From: Pseudoxanthomonas dokdonensis
GTDB taxonomy: Bacteria > Pseudomonadota > Gammaproteobacteria > Xanthomonadales > Xanthomonadaceae
Reading direction: 5' to 3'
Assembly (NCBI RefSeq): GCF_001431405.1
Contig: NZ_LDJL01000017.1
Coordinates: 1 to 64,000 of the forward strand
DNA: 64,000 bases
Positions 8,684-16,928 of this stretch are shown here, piece by piece; the first letter of the stretch is position 1; the number at the start of each line of letters is the position of its first letter. The translations under genes were made by a program, and so were the position numbers. The notes under the pieces are model-generated. The model ran no database searches and was not told the DNA's origin. It saw only the letters and a list, made by a program, of their open reading frames with translations.

Positions 8684-9505
8684 TCATGGCTGCCGTTGCT
8701 GTTGCCACATCCACTGCCACAGCTGTGGGTCGGCGTAGGTGAGATCCCAGGAATTATGGTTGGCCTGCGGCCATTCGGTGTAGTGCACGTCGGCGCCGGC
8801 GGCCTGCATCGCCGCATACATCCGCTGCGATTGTTGTGGTGGCACCACGTCGTCCTTGCCACCGTGGAAAATCCAGGTCGGGATGTGCTTGAGCCCGGCC
8901 GCGGCGGCGGCAAACGGATCCGGCGAAGCGGCCACCGCATCGACCACCAGTGGCGTGTCCACGTTCGGTTGGGTGATGCCGCCACAGACCGGTGCCAGCG
9001 CAGCGAAACGTCGTGGCTGCATCAAGGCCATTTGCCAGGTGCCGTAGCCACCGCGTGACATGCCGGTCAGATAGGTACGTTGCGGATCGCCGTTGAACTC
9101 GCCAGTGGCGGCATCCAGCGTGTCGAACGCCATCTGCGCGATGTCGCCGTCCCACGACCGCTCCAATGGTGATTGCGGAAACACCACGATTGCCGGAAAG
9201 CTGTCGGCATGGCTGCGCAGATAAGGTCCCAGCCCGGCCTGCGTCTGCAGCGCGCCATCGCTGCCGCGCTCCCCGGAACCATGCAGGAACAACACTACCG
9301 GCGTCCTGCCATGTCGCAACGCGGCTGCCGGCACGAATACCTGGTAGCGATAGGACTTGCCGCCGGATTCAATCTGGCGTGACACGAACGTGCCGGATGA
9401 TGTGTCGGGCATTGATTGGCAGCCTGCCAGCAGCGAGATCAATACCAGTATCGACAATCGTGGCGGGAAACGGAAAAGCGGTGACAGACAGCGTGGAATG
9501 CGCAT
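8684..9505 (-). CDS. Lipoprotein alpha/beta-hydrolase (esterase, dienelactone-hydrolase-like)
   Basis: About 273 residues. The N-terminus (RLSILVLISLLAGC) is a lipoprotein signal with an LLAGC lipobox, so it should be lipid-anchored on the periplasmic face of a membrane. The alpha/beta-hydrolase features are all visible: oxyanion region LFLHGSGERGSDG, nucleophile elbow GMSRGGYGTW, acid in FHGGKDDVV and catalytic His in ANHNSW. This is the PHB-depolymerase/acyl-peptidase-like esterase layout; the substrate is unknown. ATG 9505 is chosen because the signal peptide starts there. Confidence 0.85.
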   Translation of the reverse strand: MRIPRCLSPLFRFPPRLSILVLISLLAGCQSMPDTSSGTFVSRQIESGGKSYRYQVFVPAAALRHGRTPVVLFLHGSGERGSDGALQTQAGLGPYLRSHADSFPAIVVFPQSPLERSWDGDIAQMAFDTLDAATGEFNGDPQRTYLTGMSRGGYGTWQMALMQPRRFAALAPVCGGITQPNVDTPLVVDAVAASPDPFAAAAAGLKHIPTWIFHGGKDDVVPPQQSQRMYAAMQAAGADVHYTEWPQANHNSWDLTYADPQLWQWMWQQQRQP

Positions 9506-9552
9506 GGCAATGAGTCGGCAACACGAACCAGACATGAGATAGGACACATGTT

Positions 9553-10212
9553 TCAGTGCTGCGTCAACAGCCAGCCGGCCACCATGGCCAGATTGAGCAC
9601 GACCATGCTCCAGAACGCGCGCCGGTAGCTCGGCTTGAGTGTCTTGTGGCGCAACAGGCGTTGTGCGATCCACGCACCGGGCCAACCGCCGAGCAGTTCC
9701 AGCAGGTGCAGGTTGTTTTCCGCGATCCGCCAGCGTCCGGACTGCGCCGCATGCTTGTCCAGCGCATAGGCGATGTAGGTGATGACGGATACGGTGACGG
9801 CCCACATCCCGGCTTCCAATGGCAGCCGTTGTCGATGGATGGCCCAGGCCAGTCCACCTAATGCGGTGATCAGCACCATCCAGCCTGCCAGCGACCGGTC
9901 ATGACCGCGCTGGTTGCCATTGCCGTGCTTTGAGCGCGGCCGATGGGTGGCTGACGGCGATGCCGCCCGCCTGACCTGGACAGCACGCCATTTCCCATCG
10001 GCCTGCGACTGTGCGCTGAACTTGACCAGCTCACCGGGCTCCGGTCGCCGCCCCTGTTGCTGATAGTCGCGGATGTGCAGGAAATAGCGTGGATGCGCTT
10101 GTTCAAGCGCGACGATGAAGCCGAAGCCACGCTGGTCATCCCATTCGACAATCCTGCCGAGTCTTTGCATATCGCGCACCGCTGGAATTTGAACAACGGC
10201 AGAGCCGGACAT
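9553..10212 (-). CDS. Cold-shock domain fused to DUF1294 membrane domain
   Basis: A 219-residue two-domain protein. Residues 15-85 form a cold-shock (CSD) nucleic-acid-binding domain (GRIVEWDDQRGFGFI, then RYFLHIRDY). After a basic linker comes a DUF1294 membrane domain with hydrophobic segments (WMVLITALGGLAWAI, VTVSVITYIAYALDKHAA, FWSMVVLNLAMVAGWLL). This fusion recurs in Proteobacteria, but its job is not known. ATG 10212 has a weak AGGG upstream; ATG 10170 would begin at the cold-shock domain itself. It follows mgtE by 27 bases and may be cotranscribed. Confidence 0.88.
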   Translation of the reverse strand: MSGSAVVQIPAVRDMQRLGRIVEWDDQRGFGFIVALEQAHPRYFLHIRDYQQQGRRPEPGELVKFSAQSQADGKWRAVQVRRAASPSATHRPRSKHGNGNQRGHDRSLAGWMVLITALGGLAWAIHRQRLPLEAGMWAVTVSVITYIAYALDKHAAQSGRWRIAENNLHLLELLGGWPGAWIAQRLLRHKTLKPSYRRAFWSMVVLNLAMVAGWLLTQH

Positions 10213-10239
10213 GGCCGACCCTGCCTTGCCACGGAAGGA

Positions 10240-11601
10240 TCAATGCAACAGCAGCAGCGTGGCCAGGCCGAGGAAGGTGAAGAAGCCCATCACGTCGGTG
10301 ACCGTGGTCAGGAAAATACTGCTGGCCAGGGCTGGATCGTAGCCGAAGCGCTTCAGGGTGACCGGCACCATGACCCCGGCCAGCGCGGCAAACAGCAGGT
10401 TGGCGGTCAAGGCGATGAAAATCACCGCCGACAAGCCCGCGCTGTGGAACCAGAAAAACACGATTACCGCGAGCAGTGCACCCAGTACCAGGCCGTTGAG
10501 CAGACCGACCCGCGCTTCCTTCCACAGCAGCGTCTTGACGTTGGCCGCACCGACCTGGCCCAGTGCCAGGCCGCGAATCATCAGTGCCAGTACCTGGGTA
10601 CCGGCATTGCCGCCCATGCCGGCGACAATCGGCATCAACACCGCCAACGCCACCAGCTTGTCGATGGTGCCTTCGAACTGACCGACCACGCTGGCGGCCA
10701 GGAACGCGGTGCCGAGATTGATCGACAGCCAGATCAGGCGCCGGCGCATGGCGCGCCAGACCGGGCTGAACAGATCTTCTTCCTCGTCCAGACCGGCCGC
10801 GCCCAGGGCCTGGTGCTCGGCCTGCTCGCGGATGATGTCGACCACGTCATCGATGGTGATGCGGCCGAGCAGGATGTTGTTGTCATCGACCACCGGTGCC
10901 GAAATCCAGTCGTGATCGGAGAACTGGCGGGCCACTTCGTCATCGGACTCATCGACATCGATCGCCGGCTGCTCGTCATCGATCAGGCGATTGATCGGGG
11001 TGCTGTCCTCGTGGGTGACCAGCGAGGCCAGCGACACCCGGCCCAGGTACTGGTGACGACGACTGACCACGTACAGATGATCGGTATGTTCGGGCAGTTC
11101 GCCGCGCAGGCGCAGGAAGCGCAATACCACGTCGACGTTGACGTCGGCGCGCACGGTCACCACGTCAGGGTTCATCAGGCGACCGGCGGTGTCTTCCGGA
11201 TACGACAGCACCTGCTCCAGCCGCTCGCGGTTGTCGCGGTCCATCGACTTCAGTACTTCGTCGATCACCGTCGCCGGCAGGTCCTCGACCAGATCGGCCA
11301 GATCGTCGATATCCAGATCTTCGACCGCGGCGATGATTTCGTCGGTGTCCATCGCCGCCAGCAGGCTTTCGCGGACTTCATCGCCGACGTGGACCAGCAC
11401 TTCGCCGTCGTCCTCGGCATCGACCAGGCCCCATACCACCTCGCGCTTGCCCGGTGGCAACGATTCCAGCAGGTTGCCGATCTCCGCCGGCGCCAGCGTG
11501 TTGACCAGGCGCCGCACCGGCCCCAGGCGCCCGCTGTCGAGGGCGTCGGACAACAGACGCAGCTGACGGGACGTCTTGTCGTGGCGGACGGCTTCGGCCA
11601 T
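10240..11601 (-). CDS. mgtE: Magnesium transporter MgtE
   Basis: A 453-residue MgtE. The cytosolic MgtE_N superhelical domain (residues 20-125) and a CBS pair (about 135-255) sense Mg2+ and gate a C-terminal channel of five hydrophobic segments (285-453). The channel carries the family signature PIVAGMGGNAGTQ. Length is normal. In many Xanthomonadaceae mgtE follows ptsI as here; the 141-bp gap with a GC palindrome suggests it may also have its own promoter. Confidence 0.95.
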   Translation of the reverse strand: MAEAVRHDKTSRQLRLLSDALDSGRLGPVRRLVNTLAPAEIGNLLESLPPGKREVVWGLVDAEDDGEVLVHVGDEVRESLLAAMDTDEIIAAVEDLDIDDLADLVEDLPATVIDEVLKSMDRDNRERLEQVLSYPEDTAGRLMNPDVVTVRADVNVDVVLRFLRLRGELPEHTDHLYVVSRRHQYLGRVSLASLVTHEDSTPINRLIDDEQPAIDVDESDDEVARQFSDHDWISAPVVDDNNILLGRITIDDVVDIIREQAEHQALGAAGLDEEEDLFSPVWRAMRRRLIWLSINLGTAFLAASVVGQFEGTIDKLVALAVLMPIVAGMGGNAGTQVLALMIRGLALGQVGAANVKTLLWKEARVGLLNGLVLGALLAVIVFFWFHSAGLSAVIFIALTANLLFAALAGVMVPVTLKRFGYDPALASSIFLTTVTDVMGFFTFLGLATLLLLH

Positions 11602-11719
11602 GGAGTGCTCCGGTAGGGGCCAATCCGTTGGACCGAATTGACCAGGGCATCAGATGTTCATCGCGACATTATCGCCCGCCTTGACAAGGATGGACAGCGT
11701 TGTCGGAGGATGTGAGATG

Positions 11720-11737
11720 GCGCCGCGGCCGCGGCGC
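11720..11737 (-). terminator. GC-rich palindrome after ptsI (possible terminator)
   Basis: Perfect 18-bp palindrome GCGCCGCGGCCGCGGCGC beginning 6 bases past the ptsI stop on the minus strand. It would form a strong RNA stem but has no U-run after it, so it may act as an RNA 3'-end stabiliser or partial terminator between ptsI and mgtE. Confidence 0.4.
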
Positions 11738-11742
11738 GCGTT

Positions 11743-13461
11743 TCAGGCGCTGTTGCGTTTCAGCCAGCGCTCGATGCCGCTGCGACTGCGTGCCTGCAGC
11801 AGCTTGCCGGCATTGTCGCGCAGTTGTTGCAGATGGCTGGCGCGGATGCAGCGGCGCACTTCCAGCAGGGTCGCCGGATGCAGGCTGAATTCGGTCAGCC
11901 CAAGCGCCAGCAGCAGCGGCACCAGCCGCGGGTCGCCGGCAATCTCGCCGCACACCGACACACTCTTGCCGTGTTCGGCCCCCAGCCTGATGACATGCGC
12001 CAGCAACCGCAGCACGCCCGGATGCAGCGGTGAATACAGCTCGCCGAGGGCTTCATTGTTGCGATCCGCCGCCAGCAGGTACTGCACCAGATCGTTGGTG
12101 CCGACCGAGACGAAATCGACCAGACCGATGAAACCGGCCATGCCGATTGCCGCCGCCGGTACTTCGATCATCGCCCCCAACGGCAACCGCTGCGCGACCG
12201 GATGGCCCTGCTCACGCAGCTGCGCGGCGACCTTCTTCAGGCAGCGGCGCACGGCGATGATCTCCTCGCGGCTGCTGACCATCGGCACCAGGATGCGGAC
12301 CGGGCCGTAGTCCGATGCGCGCAGGATGGCGCGCAACTGGGTTTCGAACACCGGCGCGTGCGCCAGCGACAGGCGTACGCCACGCACGCCCAGCGCCGGG
12401 TTGCCCTCATGTGGCAGGGTCAGCCCACTGCGATCGACCTTGTCCGAGCCCAGATCGAGGGTGCGGATGGTGACCGGACGGCCGTTCATGCCGAGGATGA
12501 CATCGCGATAGGTCTGGAACTGTTCCTCTTCGTCCGGTGGCTGGTTGCGCTGCAGGAACAGGAATTCGGTCCGGTACAGGCCCAGCCCGGCGGCACCCAG
12601 CACGTGCGCCCTGGCGACGTCGTCGAGCGATTCGGCATTGGCGTACAGGGCGATGTCGCTGCCATCGAGGGTGCGGCTGGGTTTGCTGCGCAGACGGCCG
12701 AGTTCGCGTTCTTCGCGTTCGGCCTCGCGCAGGCGCAGCTGGTAGGCGCGCAGGTCTGACGGGTCGGGATTGACGATGAGCGCGCCGCTGGCGCCATCCA
12801 CGCTCAGCACATCGCCGTCGTTGATGCGTTGCAGGGCATGCGCCGCGCCGACCACCAGCGGCATGTGCAGGCTGCGGGCGAGGATGGCGCTGTGCGAGAG
12901 CGTGCTGCCGGCGGAGGTCACCACCGCCACTACGCCCTGCGATTGCAACTGCGCCAGTTCGGACGGGGCGACGTTGTCGGTGACCAGGATCTGGCCGGCC
13001 ACGCCCTGGGTTTCGACCGCGCGCTGGTGCAGGTGCAGGTGGATGCGGCCAATGACGTGGTCCAGGTCATCCATGCGACTCTTGAGGTATGGATCGTCCA
13101 TGCCCTCGAACACCGCCGCCAGGCGATCGCGCTGCAGGCGCAGGGCGTAGTCGGCGCTGTAGCGCCCGGCCTGGATCAGCTGGTCCAGGCCCTGCAGCAG
13201 TTCCGGGTCGTCCAGCAGCAGGGCATGCAGATCCAGGAACTCGCCGACTTCCTTGGCCAATGCCCCGTGCAGGCGCTGGCGTAGCGCATGCATCTCATCA
13301 CGGGTGGCGGCGATCGCCGCGTGCAGGCGCTGCAGCTGCTCTGCAATCTGATCCTGGGTGATGTGCTGTTCGGCGACGTCCAGTACGTGCGGAAGCCGCA
13401 GGTGGGCACGGCCCAACGCGCTGCCGCGGGATGCACCATGGCCCGACAGCAGCAGCCGCAT
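11743..13461 (-). CDS. ptsI: PTS enzyme I (phosphoenolpyruvate-protein phosphotransferase)
   Basis: A 572-residue enzyme I, which transfers phosphate from phosphoenolpyruvate to HPr in the cytosol. The phospho-His lies in TLSHSAILARSL (near residue 190), and the PEP-binding barrel shows TIRTLDLGSDK, GTNDLVQY and the catalytic Cys in VCGEIAGDP. Its ATG shares one base with the ptsH stop (TGATG). No sugar permease gene is nearby, so here the phosphorelay probably serves regulation together with EIIA, HprK and RapZ. Confidence 0.95.
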   Translation of the reverse strand: MRLLLSGHGASRGSALGRAHLRLPHVLDVAEQHITQDQIAEQLQRLHAAIAATRDEMHALRQRLHGALAKEVGEFLDLHALLLDDPELLQGLDQLIQAGRYSADYALRLQRDRLAAVFEGMDDPYLKSRMDDLDHVIGRIHLHLHQRAVETQGVAGQILVTDNVAPSELAQLQSQGVVAVVTSAGSTLSHSAILARSLHMPLVVGAAHALQRINDGDVLSVDGASGALIVNPDPSDLRAYQLRLREAEREERELGRLRSKPSRTLDGSDIALYANAESLDDVARAHVLGAAGLGLYRTEFLFLQRNQPPDEEEQFQTYRDVILGMNGRPVTIRTLDLGSDKVDRSGLTLPHEGNPALGVRGVRLSLAHAPVFETQLRAILRASDYGPVRILVPMVSSREEIIAVRRCLKKVAAQLREQGHPVAQRLPLGAMIEVPAAAIGMAGFIGLVDFVSVGTNDLVQYLLAADRNNEALGELYSPLHPGVLRLLAHVIRLGAEHGKSVSVCGEIAGDPRLVPLLLALGLTEFSLHPATLLEVRRCIRASHLQQLRDNAGKLLQARSRSGIERWLKRNSA

Positions 13462-13730
13462 CAGCCGTCCTCGTCGAAACGCCGTTCGAACAGCTCGACG
13501 ACGGCCTGCATCGCTTCCATCTCGTCATCACCGTCCATCCGCACCAGCACCGACGTACCCTGTCCGGCGGCCAGCAGCATCACGCCCATGATGCTTTTCG
13601 CATTGACCTCGCGTCCCTTGGCCGCCAGCGTGCAGCCGCAGCGGAACGGTGCCAGCGTCTGCACCAGCTTGGCCGTGGCCCGTGCATGCAGGCCCAGGCG
13701 GTTGGAAATGGTGAGTTCGCGTTCAAGCAT
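13461..13730 (-). CDS. ptsH: Phosphocarrier protein HPr
   Basis: An 89-residue HPr. The enzyme-I phosphorylation site is His in GLHARATAKL (about residue 15), and the HprK target is Ser in NAKSIMGVM (about residue 46), so this HPr can be controlled by the adjacent hprK. The family-typical start MLERELTISNRLG is at ATG 13730, overlapping the EIIA gene by 8 bases; an upstream ATG at 13748 would add six residues. Confidence 0.94.
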   Translation of the reverse strand: MLERELTISNRLGLHARATAKLVQTLAPFRCGCTLAAKGREVNAKSIMGVMLLAAGQGTSVLVRMDGDDEMEAMQAVVELFERRFDEDG

Positions 13731-14115
13731 CGTCGTGTATGACTCCATTGCGTGCGCCAGCGGCGGCGGTCGCGGGCAGTTCGTTCAATCCCTGTTCCGA
13801 ATAGTTCATCACCCGCAACAGCATCGGCAGGCTCAGCGCGGACACCCGTCTGACCGGCGTGCCCAGCTGGGCTACCCGTGCGGCCAGGTTGCTGGGGCTG
13901 GCGCCGTACAGGTCGGTCAGCACCAGCACCCCCTCGCCATCATCGACGCGGCGCAGGGCAGCTGACGCCAACGGCAACAAACTGTCCAGATCCGCGTCGA
14001 ACGGTACTTCCAGCGCTTCGGCTTTCAGCGGCAGGTTGCGCAGCAGTACGCCCGCCACCGACAGCATCGCCGTGCCGATCCCCGGATGAGTAATGAGAAG
14101 AATGCCACAGGCCAT
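13723..14115 (-). CDS. PTS EIIA component, mannose/sorbose family (EIIA-Man-like)
   Basis: A 130-residue single-domain EIIA of the mannose family. The phosphoacceptor His sits near the N-terminus in LLITHPGIGTAM, and LTDLYGASPSNLA is the second conserved loop. There is no linked EIIB, EIIC or EIID, so it is likely a regulatory phosphoacceptor rather than part of a sugar transporter. I start at ATG 14115; a TTG two codons upstream is possible. It lies between rapZ and ptsH on one transcript. Confidence 0.9.
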   Translation of the reverse strand: MACGILLITHPGIGTAMLSVAGVLLRNLPLKAEALEVPFDADLDSLLPLASAALRRVDDGEGVLVLTDLYGASPSNLAARVAQLGTPVRRVSALSLPMLLRVMNYSEQGLNELPATAAAGARNGVIHDDA

Positions 14116-14170
14116 GGGCAAACGTTAGCAGAAGTGCGTGCAGGGAATTAAGCCGGCAGACCGGGACGGT

Positions 14171-15082
14171 CTATTCCAGCTCGCGATGATAGGTCGCCAC
14201 CTCGTCCCAGCCCTGCTGCCGGGCATGGCCGGCGATGACCTCGGCCAGGTATACCGAACGGTGCTTGCCGCCGGTGCAGCCGAAGGCGATGGTCACGTAA
14301 CTGCGGGTCTCGCCCTGCAGGCGCGGCAGCCAGGTGTCGAGGAAGCGGGTGACCTGGTCCACGTATTCGGCTACTTCCGGCTGCGAAGCCAGGTAGTCGC
14401 GAACCTTGCCGTCGCGGCCGGAATAGGGCCGCAGTTCGGGAATCCAGTGCGGATTGGGCAGCACCCGGGCGTCGAACACGAAATCGGCGTCGCCGGGCAC
14501 GCCGCGCTTGTAGGCGAACGATTCGAACAGCAGCGACAATACGTTGCCGCGCTGGAATGCGAATTCCGAGATGATGCGCCGGCGCAACTGGTGCACGTTG
14601 AGCTTGCTGGTGTCGATGACTACGTCGGCCTCGGCCAGCAAGGGCGCGGTAATCCTGCGTTCGCTGAGGATTGATTCGTGCAGCTGCAGGCCCGAATGGG
14701 CCAGCGGGTGCCGGCGCCGGGTATCGGAGAAACGCCGCAGCAGCACCTCGTCATCGGCATCGAAGAAGATCAGCTTGCCGTCCAGCCCCAGTTGCGCCAG
14801 CGCGCTGCGCCACTGCGCCAGCTTGCTGAGGTCACTGTGGCGGTTGCGCACGTCGATGCCAACCGCGACCTTCTGCGGCAGCACATCGTCGCGCATCAGG
14901 CTGCGCACGAACGACGGCAGCAGCTCTACCGGCAGGTTGTCGACGCAGTAGTAGTCCAGATCCTCGAAGGTCTTCAGGGCGACCGACTTGCCGGAACCGG
15001 ACAGCCCGCTGACGATGACCACCATGGGCGGACTGGCGGTGCTGCCGTCTTCTTCCAGTTCGTGCCGCGGATCCGTATTCAT
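14171..15082 (-). CDS. rapZ: RapZ/YvcJ family nucleotide- and RNA-binding protein
   Basis: A 303-residue RapZ. The N-terminal P-loop is GLSGSGKS (residues 26-33) and the C-terminal domain carries the [12 protein letters not shown] motif. In E. coli RapZ is an RNA adaptor that delivers the sRNA GlmZ to RNase E and senses glucosamine-6-phosphate; whether that circuit exists here is unknown. It overlaps the hprK end by 4 bases (ATGA), which fits a shared PTS-regulatory operon. Confidence 0.94.
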   Translation of the reverse strand: MNTDPRHELEEDGSTASPPMVVIVSGLSGSGKSVALKTFEDLDYYCVDNLPVELLPSFVRSLMRDDVLPQKVAVGIDVRNRHSDLSKLAQWRSALAQLGLDGKLIFFDADDEVLLRRFSDTRRRHPLAHSGLQLHESILSERRITAPLLAEADVVIDTSKLNVHQLRRRIISEFAFQRGNVLSLLFESFAYKRGVPGDADFVFDARVLPNPHWIPELRPYSGRDGKVRDYLASQPEVAEYVDQVTRFLDTWLPRLQGETRSYVTIAFGCTGGKHRSVYLAEVIAGHARQQGWDEVATYHRELE

Positions 15083-16029
15083 GGCCGGGTCCGTTCCAGC
15101 AGATTGGTATGGCGGGCGATGAACATCGCCGCCGGGTCGATGCCCTTGGTGCGCAGGATATGCAGCCGGGTCGCCGCTTCGGTCAACACCGACAGGTTGC
15201 GCCCCGGCATCACCGGCAGGGTGATCAGCGGCACATCCAGATCCAGTACGTGGCGGGTGCCGCTGTCACCGGTAAGACGTTCGTAGCCGTGCGGGGTGGG
15301 TTCGGTCATCGGCCGGGTCAGGTGGACGATCAGGCGCAGATACTTGTTCTTCTTGACCGCGGTATCGCCAAACATCTCGCGTACGTTGAGGACGCCCAGT
15401 CCGCGCACTTCCAGCAGGTCCTGCAGCAGTTCCGGGCAGGTGCCGTCGAGCACGTCCGGTGCGATCTGGGTGAACTCGGGCGCGTCGTCGGCGACCAGGC
15501 GGTGGCCGCGGGTCAGTAGTTCCAGCGCCAGCTCGCTCTTGCCCGAGCCGGCTTCGCCGGTGATCAGCACGCCGATGGAATAGATCTCCATGAACACACC
15601 GTGCAGGGTCACCCGTGGCGCCAGCGTGCGGGCCATGTGGTACGAAAGATGGTTGAGCAGCTCGTGGCCGCGCTTGGGCGATGACCACAGCGGCGTGTCG
15701 GTCTCATTGGCCGCTTCGCGCAGATCCTCGGGGCAGGGCTGGTTCTTGCTGATGACCAGCGCCAGCGGCCGGAACTGGATGATCTTCTGGATGGTCTCCC
15801 AGCGTTGCCGCGAGTCCAGAGTATCCAGCCAGGTCAGTTCCTCGGTCCCGAGAATCTGCACCTTGTTGGGATAGACCGCGTTGAGATAGCCGGCCAGCGA
15901 CGGACGCCGTGACTGGGTGTCGCCGGCATCGACCACGCGATGATCGCCCTTCTGCCCGGCCAGCCAGCGCAGGACCAGTTTGTCTTTCTGTTGATCGAAC
16001 AACTCGCGGGCAGTGATGCTGGTGTTCAT
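15079..16029 (-). CDS. hprK: HPr kinase/phosphorylase
   Basis: A 316-residue HprK, a homohexameric enzyme that phosphorylates Ser46 of HPr with ATP and reverses the reaction by phosphorolysis. The Walker A motif GEAGSGKS is at about 158-165, preceded by [13 protein letters not shown] and followed by HRLVADD; the HprK signature [15 protein letters not shown] is intact. ATG 16029 is used because [11 protein letters not shown] is family-typical; the frame continues ten codons upstream. HprK is less common in Gammaproteobacteria than in Firmicutes and is characteristic of this lineage. Confidence 0.94.
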   Translation of the reverse strand: MNTSITARELFDQQKDKLVLRWLAGQKGDHRVVDAGDTQSRRPSLAGYLNAVYPNKVQILGTEELTWLDTLDSRQRWETIQKIIQFRPLALVISKNQPCPEDLREAANETDTPLWSSPKRGHELLNHLSYHMARTLAPRVTLHGVFMEIYSIGVLITGEAGSGKSELALELLTRGHRLVADDAPEFTQIAPDVLDGTCPELLQDLLEVRGLGVLNVREMFGDTAVKKNKYLRLIVHLTRPMTEPTPHGYERLTGDSGTRHVLDLDVPLITLPVMPGRNLSVLTEAATRLHILRTKGIDPAAMFIARHTNLLERTRP

Positions 16030-16206
16030 GCAATACCGGAAAGGACAGAAGAAAAACACGCCGGTCGCGGCGTTCCCTATGTCCGCAGTGTAGTGTGCCG
16101 GCGCCGTCGACGCGACCGTCGCGGCCGCTCAATCGGTGATGGGTGCGCTGGCGCTCATTGCCATTGCCGGATGCCTGGGCGGGTCGCTTCCCGCACCTGT
16201 GTGCCG

Positions 16207-16232
16207 GTGGTCCCGGACCGAGCCGGGACCAC
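16207..16232 (-). terminator. Perfect 10-bp-arm hairpin downstream of hpf
   Basis: GTGGTCCCGG and CCGGGACCAC form perfect inverted arms around a 6-base loop, 21 bases past the hpf stop on the minus strand. No T-run follows, so it may be a weak terminator, a processing site or an mRNA stabiliser. The rest of the 223-bp gap to hprK shows no gene. Confidence 0.45.
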
Positions 16233-16252
16233 GGGACTGCGCGTGCTGTTAC

Positions 16253-16579
16253 TCAGCCGGGGATTTCGGCGGCGCGCACGCTGTCGCGCTGGATGGTGTT
16301 CTTCTTGTCCTTGTACTTCAGCAGGACGCGGTCGAGTTTGTCGGCCAGCACATCGATGGCGGCGTACATGGTCGGTGCGCTGGCATCGGCGTGCAGGGTG
16401 CGCCCAGCGACGGAGATATTGGCTTCGGCCAGATAGTCGGGTTTGCGCGTGCCGAGTTGCGCACGTACCTCGAAAGGTTGATCGAAGTGCCGCTCCAGCT
16501 TCTGCAGCTTGGTTTCGACGTATTCGCGCAATGCCGGGGTGACTTCGATTTCATGGCCGTAAGTCTCGATACGCATCAT
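16253..16579 (-). CDS. hpf: Ribosome hibernation promoting factor
   Basis: About 108 residues, a short-form HPF/YfiA protein that binds the 30S subunit and promotes inactive ribosome dimers in stationary phase. It starts MRIETYGHEIEVTPALREYV and keeps the basic C-terminal helix motif (DKLDRVLLKYKDKK). AAGGAG lies 5 bases before ATG 16579, followed at once by a second ATG at 16576; either can be the start. It is downstream of rpoN as in other Proteobacteria, but ptsN is not the next gene here. Confidence 0.93.
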   Translation of the reverse strand: MMRIETYGHEIEVTPALREYVETKLQKLERHFDQPFEVRAQLGTRKPDYLAEANISVAGRTLHADASAPTMYAAIDVLADKLDRVLLKYKDKKNTIQRDSVRAAEIPG

Positions 16580-16928
16580 TTCATCTCCTTCGGTCGATGG
16601 GCCGCGGTCTGCGCCGCGGTGATTTTGTTGCCTGGGTTGGGACAACAAAAAAAGGCTCTGGGTTTCGGCGGCTCTCCTTCTGGTTCAGGCGGGGGTACGT
16701 CACGGCCACGCTTGCCGCGATTGCCAAGCATTCGGCGGCATCCGGGCTTGCTAGCAAGATGGCGCTTTCGCGGCGGGTAATCAAGTGTCCACTGCCGCTT
16801 TACGACGAGTGTTGCGGCGGCCTCATGTTCATGAGGCGGATGTTGGCCTGGCGATGCCCGCGCGCATACATCGCGCGAATTTGATGTAAAAAAAGCGTTG
16901 CAGGATTCCGCCCCTCGGCCGCGCCGTC
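16580..16928. other. hpf-rpoN intergenic region with two hairpins
   Basis: This 349-bp gap has no credible gene. TTTTGTTG (16623-16630) and CAACAAAA (16643-16650) pair across a 12-base loop in the likely hpf leader, and CCTCATG/CATGAGG (16821-16836) form a tight 7-bp hairpin. A run of seven A's at 16887-16893 becomes a U-run on the rpoN transcript but lacks a convincing stem in front. The length suggests hpf has its own promoter. Confidence 0.4.

Noticed and set aside
10057..11616. 519-codon open frame on the plus strand
   Set aside because: Antisense to mgtE; His/Gln-rich composition typical of shadows.
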